From: Sorex araneus
Lineage: Eukaryota; Chordata; Mammalia; Eulipotyphla; Soricidae
Direction of reading: 5' to 3'
NCBI RefSeq assembly: GCF_027595985.1
Contig: NC_073307.1
Coordinates: forward strand, 46,594,094-46,658,093
DNA: 64,000 bases
Part shown: positions 42,566 to 54,363 of the stretch, in pieces
Layout: every line of letters begins with the position of its first letter
Numbering within the stretch: the first letter of the stretch is position 1
The notes under the pieces: generated by a model
Databases searched by the model: none
What the model was told of the DNA's origin: nothing
What the model saw: the letters and a program-made list of their open reading frames with translations, nothing else
Position numbers and translations under genes: made by a program

Positions 42566-42651
42566 AAGTATAATTTTAGTTGTACATTTTCATAGTTGAC
42601 CATTATTAGATAGAAGAAACTCCCAGTTGTTTCTACTTTCTTGAAAGAAAA

Positions 42652-42884
42652 TTCACTGTCACTGTCACTGTTATCCCACTGTTCATCGAGTTGCTCGAGC
42701 AGGCACCAGTAACGTCTCCATTGTGAGACTTGTTACGTTTTTGGCATATCCAATACGTCACGGGTACCTTGCCAGGCTCTGCTGTGTAGCGTGCCGGGTT
42801 CTCTGAGAGGGGTGGAGGAATAGAACCCGGGTTGACCTCGTGCAAGGCAAATGCCCTACCTGCTGCAATATTGCTCCAGCCTGA
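42652..42884 (-). mobile_element. SINE-B, antisense
   Basis: TCACTGTCACTGTCACTG, TTCATCGAGTTGCTCGAGCA, TTACGTTTTTGGCATATCC and GCAATATTGCTCCAGCC, with a short internal deletion around 42785. Confidence 0.92.
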
Positions 42885-42954
42885 AAAAAAATGAAAAATT
42901 AATTAATAAATTGATATTAAATTTTGCTAAAATTTTTTCTTCATCTAAAAAAAG

Positions 42955-43168
42955 AAAACAAAAAAGAAATAAAACATGGTAGGGGGATGCTTGGAGAGGT
43001 ACTGGGATCATTGCTGGTGGAAAATGGGCACTGGTGGAGGGATGGGGACTCGATCATTGTATGACTGAAATGCAAGCATGAAAGTTTGTAAGCCTGTAAC
43101 TGTACCTCATGGTGATTCACTAATAAAATAATAATAATAATAATAATAATAATGATAATAATTTTAAA
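42955..43168 (+). mobile_element. L1 3' end, sense
   Basis: TGGGCACTGGTGGAGGGATG, TCATTGTATGACTGAAATGC, CATGGTGATTCACTAATAAA and an (AAT)n tail. Confidence 0.88.
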
Positions 43169-43194
43169 ACATGGTGGTGTTTTTTTCTCTCTTT

Positions 43195-43264
43195 TTTTAC
43201 TTTTGGTTTTTGGGCCACACCCTGTGATGCTCAGGAGTTACTCCTAAATCTGGACTCAAGAATC

Positions 43265-43305
<41 letters not shown>

Positions 43306-43640
43306 CAGAGAAGAGATGTGTCTGCTCTAGAGGCAGGCTGGGGTGGGGAAAGTTGGGGGCAGTAGGAAGGAAACTGGGGGCGTTGGTGCTGGGAAATGTA
43401 CACTGGTAGAGGAATGGGTGTTGGAACATTGCATGGCTGAAACCCAGTCATAAACAGCTTTGTAGTGCTCTATCTTGCAATGATTCAATAAGAAAAAATA
43501 ATAATTTTTTAAAAAAATGTTTAAAAGAATCACTCCCAGTGGTACCTGAGGGAACATATGAGATGTCCGGGATCAACCTGGCTCACCCTGTCCAAGGCAA
43601 ATGCCCTACCCACTGTACTATCGTGCTGGCCACTGTCTTT
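43195..43640 (-). repeat. SINE-A, antisense, split by an L1 end
   Basis: Halves at 43195-43268 (GGGCCACACCCTGTGATGCT) and 43526-43640 (CAAGGCAAATGCCCTACCCA). AAGAATCACTC occurs at both break points, which marks the L1 insertion between them. Confidence 0.88.
43269..43525 (+). mobile_element. L1 3' end nested in SINE-A
   Basis: (AG)n at 43268-43299, GAGGCAGGCTGGGGTGGGG, GTACACTGGTAGAGGAATGG, GCTTTGTAGTGCTC and a short A-rich tail. Confidence 0.88.
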
Positions 43641-44068
43641 ACTGTCTCTTATCTGTTTACATGGCAAATGATATTGACTGATCTTCAAATGCAGAACTGA
43701 CCTATCAATTTGGGCATAAACTAATTTGCTTGTCACATGATGTCCTTTTAGTATATCATTGGGTTGGTTTGCTAATATTTGGATTGATTTGCTAATATTT
43801 GTAGGGGATAGGGACCCAGGCACTTCAAAGAAGAATGTCAGGAAAAGAATCAGTGACAAGGCCCTGAGGCAGGAGTGGAGTTGGGATCCAAGGCCTTGCT
43901 TCTTTACCTGTCCCACCCTACAAAAATTCACTTAACTGAATGTGGGTTGCTTTAAAATAATGTTTTTAATGGTCTATCATAAGTACCTTTGATTGAATAC
44001 CAATTTTATGTTCCTATAAACATACCCCAGATTGTGTAACCATTTCTTGAGCAAAAAGGGGTATCAAG
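43641..44068. other. Unrecognised sequence
   Basis: A TTGATTTGCTAATATTTG-type motif is duplicated near 43770-43800. Otherwise no feature. Confidence 0.4.
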
Positions 44069-44069
44069 T

Positions 44070-44520
44070 CGAATTTTTTTTTTATTTCTTAATAGTGAAT
44101 CACCGTGAGGTACAGTTACAAACTTATGAACTTTCATGTTTGCATTTGAGTCATACAGTGATCGTTTACATCCCTCCACCACTGCCCATTCTCCTCCACC
44201 AATGTTCCCAGTATCCCTCCCACCACCCCAAACCCAACCCCCACCACCCCACCTCTGGGGCAGGGCATTTCCTTTTGTTCTCTCTCCTATTGGATGTTGT
44301 AGTTTGCAATAGAGGTATTGAGTGGCCATCACGTTCTGCCTATAGTTTACTTTCGGCATGATTCTTTCACCCCAAGTGGGTCCTCCCAACATCCTCTACT
44401 TGGTGTTCCCTTCTCTATGAGTTGCCTTTTCCCCCAGCATGTGAGGGCAGTTTCCAAGCTGTGGGGCAGACCTCCTGGTCCTTATCTCTACTACTCTTGG
44501 GTGTTAGTCTCCCATTCTGC
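44070..44520 (-). mobile_element. L1 3' UTR, antisense
   Basis: Poly(T), AGTGAATCACCGTGAGGTAC, CATTTGAGTCATACAGTGAT, CACCCCACCTCTGGGGCAGG and GGATGTTGTAGTTTGCAATA. Confidence 0.85.
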
Positions 44521-44930
44521 AACTTTATATGCAAGTGGAAAATTTTACACACCCTTGGGCTGGAGAAAGAACAGAGAGGGAATACTTCCTGAGCAGAGTG
44601 AGCCAGAGAACAGACATTGTGTTTGAAAGTAGCTAACATCGTAGCTCTGAAAAGTTCTCATCACAAAAGAAATTATTTTGTAATGATGGGAAGTAATGGA
44701 TGAAAGTTAATGAGACGTGGTGATCATGTATATACAAATATTGAATCATGTCATATGTCTGAAATGAATACAGTGCTACATAACCATTATCTTTCAATAA
44801 AACTGGAAACAAGTAATGGATGATGTAGGCAATTATAAGAGCAATAAAATGATAACAATCATTTACAGATGTCATTCTACTTTGGGCTAGATGTTGCCGT
44901 AGGCATTGGGGCTAGAACAATAAATGAAAT
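44521..44930. other. Unrecognised AT-rich sequence
   Basis: AATAAAACTGGAAACAAG near 44797 may be an old L1 or retrotransposon tail; not firm. Confidence 0.35.
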
Positions 44931-45075
44931 AAACCAAGAAATCAGGGACATGCCTGGTGGTAGAGTCCTGGATCCTATCCCCAGCACAGAGAGAGAGAAA
45001 GAGACAGACAGACAGACAGACAGACAGATTGAGAGAGAAAGAGAGATAGACAAAGACAGAGACAAAGAAACCAAG
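44931..45075 (+). repeat. SINE-A remnant with (GA)n/(GACA)n tail
   Basis: A short head/B-box remnant (CATGCCTGGTGGTAGAGTCC, ATCCTATCCCCAGCACA) followed by about 85 bp of GAGA, GACAGACA and AAAGAGA repeats. Confidence 0.7.
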
Positions 45076-45280
45076 ACCTGCTTGTGTTGGACATTCAGAA
45101 TGAGTCTTATCCAGCATCATTAATCTGCCCGGCAGGTAAGGGTCCTTCCTGGTGACCCCCCGACCCACATCCTTGGTATCAGAGGCTCTTACTTGCCTTT
45201 GCTCTTCCCACAGGACAATACTCGGAGACCAAGCCTTTGCTTTTCTAACTCATGCTTTACTTTAAATGTTTCCATGATGA

Positions 45281-45655
45281 CATTCTGGGTAACTCAGGGA
45301 AGGGACCACCAAGTAAAATGTGGTTCGAGGTCATGTGGGGGAAGGGTGATGCGGGCCGAATACAGACTAGAGACTGAACACAATGGCCACTCAACACCTT
45401 TATTGCAAACCACAACACCTAATCAGAGAGAGAGAACAAAAGGGAATTCCCTGCCATAGTGGCAGGGTGGGGTGGGGGGAGATGGGACTGGGGAGGGGGA
45501 GAGGGATGTTGGGTTTACTGGTGGTGGAGAATGGGCACTGGTGAAGGGATGGGTTATCGAACTTTGTATGGGGGAAACATGAGCACAAAGATGTATGGAT
45601 CTGTAACTGTACCCTCACGATGACTCTCTAATTAAAAATAAACTAATAAAAAAAA
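45281..45655 (+). mobile_element. L1 3' UTR, sense, with target duplication
   Basis: Starts CATTCTGGGTAACTCAGG; contains CACCTTTATTGCAAACCAC, a GAGAGAGAGA motif, GGTGGAGAATGGGCACTGGT and an A-rich tail. AAATGTTTCCATGATGA is present before (about 45264-45280) and after (about 45655-45671). Confidence 0.92.
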
Positions 45656-45810
45656 ATGTTTCCATGATGAGCTCTCTTGTTATATCATGTGTAACTCTGG
45701 AGTGAAGTTTCCGTCCTGAAGGTAAGAAACAAAAGGAAAAAAAACTCATTCATCCTTGCAAGGCCCCATAAAAGCCACTAACAGCCCCAGTTTAACAAGA
45801 AGTCAGTCAG

Positions 45811-46314
45811 AGACTGAGGGACCAGCTGCTGCACTCCAGGCCCCTCCCCGCCTCTCCCAGCAGGGCCGGAGACTCCATCAGAGGGTGGGGCCTATAGTCC
45901 CACGGGGTCAACCTGCCAGGCCAGAGGAGGGGGTCCTGCAAGATCCCCCAACCCAGTCCTGCCCGGGGTCAGCTCAGCAGGAGGCAGAGCTGGGCAGGAG
46001 GCAGGGCTGACCGGCTGGTCTGGGCAGTCACCACCTGGGGCTCTACCCTCCCCCTGCTTAGCCAACCAGCACCCCCACCCACTCACCCCAGGCCACAGGA
46101 GCCTCCCTAGAGGGTCAGCAGGAAAGTGCCCTGAGGGGGTCCATCTCTTTCCGCCCCCCCCCAGCTCATTTTAAAGGCGAGGAAACAGGTCTCCAGGGTG
46201 GAGTCACTGCCATCCTCTCTGAAGGCAACTTCTTGGTGAGAACTGACCAGCCCACAGGCCTGTAAGCACTCACCAAACCTGCTAACCTGCTAACACAGGT
46301 CAGCTCATGCTTGA

Positions 46315-46393
<79 letters not shown>

Positions 46394-46800
46394 CCCAGGC
46401 AGACACTCCCCACCACTCCCAGGGGAATGTCTCCTCCGCTCAGTTTCTCTTTCAGGGAAATTGGGGTCTTGGGGCATCTCCCCAGTGATGCAGGGAGGAG
46501 AGGGGGTGTGACCTGCCACCCACACAGGTCCCTCTCGGTCTTTGCAAGACACTGGCCTGGGCACCAGGGCGCTGGCACCAGGAGAAGCAGAGTGGCTGGG
46601 GGGCCACACTAGGCCGTGTGGGCATGGTGAGGTCAGTGCGAGGTGAGAGGGAGCAGCAGGTGTGGGCGAGGCCGGGGGAGGCCCTGGGACAGCGGGGCCC
46701 GACCACAGAGCCGCCTGCCGAGCTGAGGCAGGTCCTGTCTGCAAGATTGAGCCCGCTGGCTCTGAAGTCACAGGGGGAGGAGCTCGAGGGTCCTTCACAG
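45811..46800. repeat. Duplicated block D1, copy 2
   Basis: Direct-orientation partner of 7161-8092. It carries about 30 extra bases near 45990-46025 (GGAGGCAGGGCTGACCGG region), a longer GT tract and a few substitutions. Flanks on both sides are unrelated to those of copy 1. Confidence 0.95.
46317..46391. repeat. (GT)n microsatellite in D1 copy 2
   Basis: About 37 GT units, longer than in copy 1. Confidence 0.97.
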
Positions 46801-46984
46801 ATGAACCCCCAGTTGGTGGTATCTGCAGTAGACCTGAGTTTTGACAGTTACCTGCTTAGTAACAAAGCATGAAGCTATGTTTTCATCACTGTGGTATTTT
46901 GCTTCCAAAATACCTTCTAGTAAATCTGGTATAGTAATATTTATATGGGAGGTTTCTGTCTAAGTTTTTCTTTTTCCTTTTTTT
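46801..46984. other. Unrecognised sequence
   Basis: No feature seen. Confidence 0.35.
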
Positions 46985-47164
46985 ATTTTTATTTTTTTTA
47001 GATTTTTGGGTCACACCCAGCAATGCTCAGGGGTTACTCCTGGCTCTGCACTCAGGAATTCCTCCTGGCGGTGCTTGGGGGACCATATGGGATGCTGGGA
47101 ATCAAACCCGGGTCGGCTGCATGCAAGACAAGTGTCCTCCCCACTGTGTATCGCTCCAGCCCCA
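46985..47164 (-). mobile_element. SINE-A, antisense, with target duplication
   Basis: Full-length. CTGTCTAAGTTTTTC lies before the T-rich tail (about 46957-46971) and after the head (about 47165-47179). Confidence 0.94.
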
Positions 47165-47179
47165 CTGTCTAAGTTTTTC

Positions 47180-48895
47180 CTGAGCATTACCGACCAGTTT
47201 CTGGGATGACCTGGAGCATCTTTCAGGCCCTTCTTCTCCTCCTCACTTGACAGAAGTTGAGTACCCCCTCACTGCCCTGCCCCCGACCCATCCCAATCCC
47301 ACTCTTGCTCCTCTAAAGACTTTCTTTGGCCACGTCCACCAAGAAGACTCATGTGCCTCTATGCAGCCAGCACGGCAAGTGTCCTCTAGGCCACACTCCG
47401 TGGAATGCCTCTTCCCCTGTCACACTCATGACACTTCCACTGTGGCCCCATTTCCATAAGCCAGCAGCTTTAGAGAGGGTCCTAGAGCCCCCCGCCACTG
47501 AACAGGGCCTACACTTCCCAATCGCTTGGACAGATTTCCTTTTTCAGAATCAGATTTCTCCCAGCTTACCCTCTTCAGTGAATCAAAAAAAAAATCTGAA
47601 GAAACCATGCCTGGGAAAGGCTTATCTACGTCCCAGATGATTCTGGCATCTCCTCAGGGGTTCCTTCCACAGGAATGAGGACATAAATGTCAGGCTCGCC
47701 CAAGTTCATGAGTACACACCAGCAGGGGGCAGCACAGACAGGGCGTTGAGACCTCAGAGACATTTCCGAACCTGGAGGGCTTGGGGTTCACAAATAACTT
47801 CCTACTTAGGGCAAGGAAGGCCCCCTCCCGTTTATGAAGCTGCTCCAAAGTCATTGCCTCCTGCAACCTGAGAGTCAGGTGCTATGGCGTGGAAAGCGTC
47901 TGCATGAGCCAGAAACTCGACTCGCCCCGGCCTTATTCCTAATAATTTCCAGACAAGGTCTCCCCATGAGGTGAAGTGGGTGGCGGGGCAAGGTCTCCTA
48001 CAAGAGACCTGAAAACATACAGGAGAGTATGCACCAGAAACAGCACGATCTGGCGCCCAAACTCCTCCGTCCCTGGAGCCGTCCTCCCTAGTTGAGCCCA
48101 GACATTTCTCATCTACAAAGAACCACAGGTCTACAGCCGCTGTGGCAATAGCAGAGAGGTCACAATCAACCCTCCATGGCTCTTCAGGACACCCAGACCG
48201 TGCTTGGGTCCTAATGTGCCGTTTAGTAATCATGAACCATGATCCTCCGACATCCAAACGAATCGCAGAGGAACCTTATTCAAATCTCACTGAAATGCTG
48301 ACTCTTGGCCTTCTGAAATGATGCTGAAGTCCTCAGGAGGAGCCTAGGTTTCTCCAGCTACTAGTAAGATCTAGGACGGGGAGCAGGAGGGCCGTTCAGA
48401 TGATGCCAGATGCTTCAATATGCTTTTTTGACTATGCCCCTACTATCAGTTTGGTTCCCCAGCACCCTTCCCCGCTCCCATTTCCCTCTTTCTCATGAAA
48501 GTTGAAAGCAGACTTACAGGGCAGCCTGGTCCCAGGGTGCTCTAAAACATGGACCCTATGCAAAATTCATGACTGAATCAAACGCCACCGTTTTCTCTTT
48601 CTTCCTTTGCTCTCTGGACAAGCCTCGGCTTTGCCGTCTTTGTGAGTGTTTCTCTACCTGCTGGCACACTGTGTCTGTTCCAGGGGCTGCCTTCAGCATC
48701 TGGGTCTGCGGGCTTACAGATGAGCCCTGGTATTTCATCCTGAAACCTTGCTTGGGTGTGTGGCGTTTGGAGCAGGGAGGCAAGTTCAGAGGCAGCAGGC
48801 GGCTGCCCTCCAGGTCCAGGAGTTAATCTCAGACTCTGCTTCTGTTTGGAGAGGTAGCTGAGCAGGTGTCCTGGATTTGGAGGCTGGAGGCCAAT
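47180..48895. other. Unrecognised, repeat-poor sequence
   Basis: About 1.7 kb without SINE, L1 or LTR. Short frames (at most 141 codons, minus strand 47832-48257) have no domain. Contains one CTCF-like motif. Confidence 0.45.
47719..47733 (+). promoter_or_regulatory. CTCF-like motif
   Basis: CCAGCAGGGGGCAGC, the same 15-mer as in the two CpG islands and in the same orientation, here outside any CpG island. Confidence 0.6.
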
Positions 48896-49060
48896 GCGTT
48901 GTCAAGTCTCCTATTCCTGAGAGCTTGCAGTGTGCCAAGACCTTTGCTTAGTTTACATCATCTCACTTAACTTTAGTTTCTCTGAATGTCTGTGCTCATG
49001 AGGGGGACAGCTGAGACCTGGACCCAGGCTTTCTGATACTCAGGTCGACAGTCTCCCTGT
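48896..49060 (+). repeat. MIR-type relic
   Basis: GCAGTGTGCCAAGACCTTTG, CATCATCTCACTTAACTTTA and CTCATGAGGGGGACAGCTGA follow the 5' half of MIR in sense. Confidence 0.7.
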
Positions 49061-49735
49061 GATCTGTGCTGGTACATGTATGGGACACAGTATCGTGCAT
49101 GCTCTGGGAAAGAGGTCTAGCTGTGCCAGGACAAGGCAGAGCTAATTATAGTCTTCCCTGACTGTCACATCTCTAATCCAGATTTCAAAAGAACAACCAA
49201 CATTAGATTTAAACAATGATTGTGTAATAAGCTAGCCAGGTACCATCCACTCCTTCAATAAACACAGAGTGCTTAGATGTGCCGGGAGAATCTATGTATT
49301 TGCTGCCACAAGGAGTCTGTGCCTTCCTGGTGCTTATGCCTACTTGCCACTGGAGGAAATTAATGTTGAAATATTTAGTGTGACCTGTTCAATTTGGCAG
49401 TAGCAGAACTGACTTTCAAACCCAACCTGAGGACCCCTAAGCTACTATACACAACGCTGCACACTGGAAAGGAAAGGGTGCAGTGTGGATATCTGTATAG
49501 AATCCTCTTTCCTCTGATCTGTGGAATATTCAACTAATCATGCAATAAGTTGACAGAGACGGGGATCAGTGTGACTGGATTGAGCAGATCAAGCCAGTCT
49601 CAGGCTTGCTGTATTATGGTTCTGACTCACCTGTCCTATGCAGTCATCAAGCTACACAGATCAGGGGCAGAAGGGCCCAGCCATGGGTCCAGGCCAAGTT
49701 GAGGTGAACACAGAAGGAAAGAATGAAAGATGGAA
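49061..49735. other. Unrecognised sequence
   Basis: No repeat or exon recognised. Confidence 0.4.
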
Positions 49736-50092
<357 letters not shown>

Positions 50093-50274
50093 GGATCTGA
50101 CATGGTGCCTCCAGCTAAGGTCCTCTTAACTCCTTGCATCTGATCCTGACCACCTTCCCTCTTCTACCTAGCCCTAAATACTGTCATTATCCACCTCGAG
50201 CTAATACTGTCATTACCACCTAGACCTAAATACTGTCATTATCTGCCTAAGTTAATACTGTCATTACCAGATAA
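50093..50274. repeat. Short local repeat of CTGTCATTA motif
   Basis: TACTGTCATTATC / TACTGTCATTACC recurs four times between 50177 and 50270, a small degenerate tandem array. Confidence 0.75.
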
Positions 50275-50470
50275 GTCCTTTCCAGACTTTGGCAGGGCGG
50301 GGGGAGGTGCATCCACACCCAGCACTGCTGGAGGGATACAACCCACTCTGTGCTCGGGGATCACTCCTGGAGGTGCTCAGAAGAACACTAGTGCTGGGGA
50401 CTGACCTCTGACATGCTCTGTATGTGCCCCCCCTCGCCCCCCCCCCAACTGAGCTGGTTCTCAGCTCTCC
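50275..50470 (-). repeat. SINE-A, antisense, very old
   Basis: CACACCCAGCACTGCTGGAG and TCTGTGCTCGGGGATCACTCC mark the tail half; the head half is degraded with C-runs. Confidence 0.7.
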
Positions 50471-50539
50471 AGACTGTCTCTTTAGTTTAAAGTACATGTA
50501 TGTATTCTCCTAGAAAACAGCACTGTGATTTTTATGGGT

Positions 50540-50800
50540 TTGTTTCAAATAAATTGTGACATAGGGTTCTGCAACTGGCCTTTGCTCTCTTCCAGTCACC
50601 AGATTTTGAGCCACTCTCCAGGCAACCCATAAACACCCACCTCATTTGGCTAATTGCTGCGATACAGCTAATTGCTGTATCAGTCTTTGGTATAACACAC
50701 CACCGTTTATCTCGCTATGAACTGGAATCTAAGCCACTTCCATTTCTCTATGTCTTACAAGATAACGCTGCCCTAAGCATTCCTCCGTTCCCCTGGGTGA
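50540..50800 (-). repeat. Old L1 3' fragment, antisense
   Basis: TATAACACACCACCGTTTAT, TGAACTGGAATCTAAGCC and TAACGCTGCCCTAAGCATTC match the antisense order of ancient L1 3' ends. Confidence 0.65.
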
Positions 50801-51339
50801 GCTCTGCTCCATGGCAGAGAGAGAACAAGGCAACTCCCAAAGAGAAGCAGGACCTGTCCTAAGAACTTCAAAGCACCTGGAGGTCTTCTGAACCCCAGAG
50901 ATCTTTCCTTATCATTATTGCTCTGGTTATTAACCAATTCCATTAGCCAACTCTCACCCCCGCTGCAACAGTGAAGATGTAGAAATTTGATTTTGATGAA
51001 CTCCAGGAACCCTGTGTGTGCTTCTGGCAGTGAGCTGCAGAGGTCCAGTGGCTACAAGGCCGCTGCAGGAGCCTGTGGACTGTCCTGTGGCTCGCCAGGC
51101 TGTGGTGACATGTTGATGGTGCTTCTGGGCAAACGACTACTGCACAGCTATGAGTGACTTCCACTTGGCCCCATCCACACCCTTCCGGGATTCCAGGGGA
51201 TCAGATGTCCCAGGAAGGGGAAGTGATCACTGCCTTAGTTTACAGAGCACCCGGTTTCTCATCTCTTGTCCCTGGGACAACCTTGAGACAGCCACAGAAA
51301 AGCGATCGTTATAATATGCCTTAGTATAATGGGCAATGA
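50801..51339. other. Unrecognised sequence
   Basis: No feature seen. Confidence 0.4.
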
Positions 51340-51470
51340 ATGAAACCTGTGATTCGTAGTAGGTGAGGAGCTCCAGACAAAAATTAATTGATTGCCCAAG
51401 GTCACAGAGCCAGGAATGAGGGAAAACCTAGAGCCCAGGTCTTCTGGCTCCCAGACGTTCCTTCTCACAC
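51340..51470 (+). repeat. MIR relic
   Basis: TGATTGCCCAAGGTCACAGAG, then AGAGCCCAGGTCTTCTGGCTC, is a sense MIR 3' half. It lies 38.7 kb from the MIR at 12.6 kb. Confidence 0.75.
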
Positions 51471-51690
51471 AAACCAACACTGCACTTTCCAGGCCTGGGC
51501 TAGGGAGACGCTTGTGATCCTTGCCAACAAGGAGAGACAGGTGTCCTCACCTGATTGTTAGGGATTGTGTGGAAGGCTATGCCCAGAGATAGAATTTAGG
51601 TCTTAAAGCCTGGAGTGAAGAAGGAGGAAATTTCAATCTTGGGGGGAGATGGGAGGGGATTCATTTCACTGAGCTCTCTAGGAGAAGGTG
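51471..51690. other. Unrecognised sequence
   Basis: No feature seen. Confidence 0.35.
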
Positions 51691-51885
51691 AGTAAGTCCC
51701 TGTTGCCGAAAGGACTACACTCCACCCATCAATTAGAGGGACTTTCTGGAATGCGTTAGCTGGTTGGTCAGGGAAGGCTTCGTGAGGGAGGTGGCAATTA
51801 AGCTAAGACCCAGAGAATGAGGCAGTTCCAGCTTGGCAGAGAGAGGGGAGAAGGGCAATCCAGGTGGAGCCCACATGTGCCAAGT
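51691..51885 (+). repeat. L2 fragment
   Basis: GGTCAGGGAAGGCTTCGTGA, GGTGGCAATTAAGCTAAGAC, GGGCAATCCAGGTGGAG and CATGTGCCAAGT follow the L2 3' consensus in sense. Confidence 0.85.
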
Positions 51886-54279
51886 GCCGGATGTGGACAC
51901 CCTCCCTCCACGGCCGGGGATTCCCTCTGAGCAGGAGCCAAAGGAGGGCGGGACAAAGCTGCCTCTCCGCTGACCCTGGGGCTGCTTTCCAGCTGGTTCA
52001 GCTCAGGGAGCCTTGAGGAAATATCCCACTGTGTTGGAGGGAAGCACCGCAGAAGGGGATACCTCAGCAGGACTGTAGTCTGAAGAGAAATTATTGGTGA
52101 ATGATGACGTGTAAGACTCAGTCTTTGGATCTGTTCAATGGGAAGGTAGGACTGGATTGGTATCTACCCATTCAGAAATGAGCCCAAGCAGTTCAGGCCA
52201 GGGGAATGACAGACCTGAATCTGGCTTGTAGACCTCCCAAATTTCCATTTAGAGCTCCCCTCCCCAGCACCTTTCTTCCCCACTGACAGGAGATAGTCAG
52301 GAACTCGTTTATAGGGGGCCGGGAGCTGGAGGGGTTCAGATGTGAACAGGAGGTCTCAGCAGATCCCCTCATGGGATGATCTGCCCGGAGCCCCTACCCC
52401 AACCCCGCTGCCCCCAACACTCTGAGCTCACAGCCAGTTCCTGCATTTTCCCCGAAGCTTCCCAAGGACCTCAGGGGTTCTTTGATTCCTTTTCAAACAT
52501 GTTTTTCCATAGAACAATGTAAGGGACAGAGGAAGAGCCTGACTCTGTCACAGCTGCTACAGCCAGAAAAGCAGCTTGTGCTTTGCCAATTCTGCCCAGG
52601 GTTCAGGGAGGACCAGGCAGCAGGAGACTGTAGGGGGAGCATCATGAAAAAGTCCCGAGCCTACTGGGGATGCAACTCTGGGTCTTGGACCCCAAACCCA
52701 GTCTCTGCATCGATCTAGAATGATCAGATCATCCCCAAACTCCAGCCATGGACACTCAAATGCTTAGAACTGAGAATACCTGATCCGCCATACACGTGTG
52801 GAAATGGAGGTGGGGGGACGGTGCTGATGATACTGACCCTGGCCACCCTCTGTGGTCACTGCCCTTGTCCTGGCTCTCTCAGTGACCGGGAATGGGCTGT
52901 CAGCAACTCCTGTCTGAGGAACCAATAGAGGCCCAGAGGGTCACATACATCACTCAGCTGTCTGACCTATCGAGAAATCTCATCTGGAACATCTCAGATC
53001 TGTGGCCCTGTTGGGCAGCATAGTGTGCAAAATCTCTGACCATCCATCCTGTAATGTTCCTTCATCTCCAGTCCCTTGACCTCCAACCCCCAAGTCTCCA
53101 TCCACCATCAACCCCAGACTCACCTCCTCTTACACTGCTCAGTTTGGTCCTGCACCCTCCCGTCCCCTGTCCCAGAACAAACTCAGAACCACTGGGCCTC
53201 AGCTCAAACGTTTCCTCTGGAAGGAGACGCCCTTCTCAGCCCTCCTGCTCCCTTTTCAATAACTTGACAGATTACAATCACAAAACAGTGTGATTATTTA
53301 TGGATTATTTCCCTTCCTCCTAAGGCGTCTGCCAGGCATCATATCTGTTCCTGAGTAGACGCAATTTAAAGTTTTGGAGTAAATAAATGAATGAGTGAAT
53401 GAATGAACTTTAAAAAAACAGAAAACTCGTTTTCAAATAAACATCTGCCCTACTCTCTCCCACTTTGCACTTCACCAATTGCTTTTGCTAAACAGGATAA
53501 ATAATCCCAACATGTGCATTGCTTCCAGATTTGGTAATTAGGGGTGTGCCGTCCGGATCTTGTTCCTGCTCCTGTGTTCAGTGGAACCTCATTTGTGGAT
53601 GAAAGCTTTAACTATTTTACATCACATCCTATGTACACACTATATACCCATTCTATATATAGATGTTCTATATATTCTCTTACACTCAGTATGTTGCATT
53701 TTTTAATCCTGAACACAGACTGCATGTATTTTTTCTGAAATCTTCTTATCTTTGCCATGAAAGTCTTCCCCTAGTAACACACCAGATGTTTCATGTTGCT
53801 GACAATTGCACGTTATTCTTCCATAACGGATTTTTTGGTGGGATAGTCCAGGGTCCAGCTATGGCCCACAGAAAGTCTCAGCTCAAAAGCATGTCTTCCC
53901 GGCATTCTGCACAAAGAGTTCTGTCCCAGTTGGGAATGGGTGAGAGAAGCAGCCCCCGGGGGCGCCTGACCAGGGGCAAGCAACAGAGTAGAGATGCAGA
54001 GGATGATACTGGATGAGGCGACATCTCAGAGAAAGGCTGGTGTTGTGGTGGTCGGTACTCGAAGTGAAGGGACAGCGTGGGGAGGAGGGCTGGAACCCAG
54101 AGAGAAAGGGAACATCGGGAGAGGTGGGGGCACGTCTGGAGACCATTGGTCGTGGTGGGGACACCCCACAGGAAGCCAGTCTGATGCTGCTTTCCCTGTC
54201 CCCCCGCTTCAGGAAGGTGGAAATTCTGACTCTGATGGTTTCACCACCTGGTTTCCGACACCCCGGAGCATGGCCTGCC

Positions 54280-54280
<1 letters not shown>
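51886..54280. other. Unrecognised, repeat-poor sequence
   Basis: About 2.4 kb without shrew SINE or L1. A short (GAAT)n lies near 53386-53406. Open frames (117-278 codons around 53.7-54.8 kb) run into a GA microsatellite and show no domain. No gene called. Confidence 0.45.

Positions 54281-54361
<81 letters not shown>
54281..54361. repeat. (GA)n microsatellite
   Basis: About 38 GA units. It splits the 278-codon plus-strand frame at 53994-54830 with an RE-repeat, which argues against that frame being coding. Confidence 0.97.

Positions 54362-54363
<2 letters not shown>

Larger units (their letters stand above)
40790..42651 (-). mobile_element. L1 ORF2 region, antisense, host of three insertions
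   Basis: The separated pieces 40790-40890, 41116-41366 and 42579-42651 read in L1 antisense order: GACATTGACTCTGCCAATCC, ATAATCATATTATCTACAAA, TGTCTTAGCCTTGTTCCTGG, TCAGTCTTTTAACATTAAG, then ATTTTCATAGTTGACCATTA. A SINE-B (40.9 kb), a chimeric insertion (41.37 kb) and another SINE-B (42.65 kb) interrupt or end it. Confidence 0.85.

Noticed and set aside
45001-45030. CRISPR-like or regular spaced array at the GACA repeats
   Set aside because: It is a simple tetranucleotide repeat. No direct-repeat/spacer structure occurs anywhere in the window, and the genome is mammalian.
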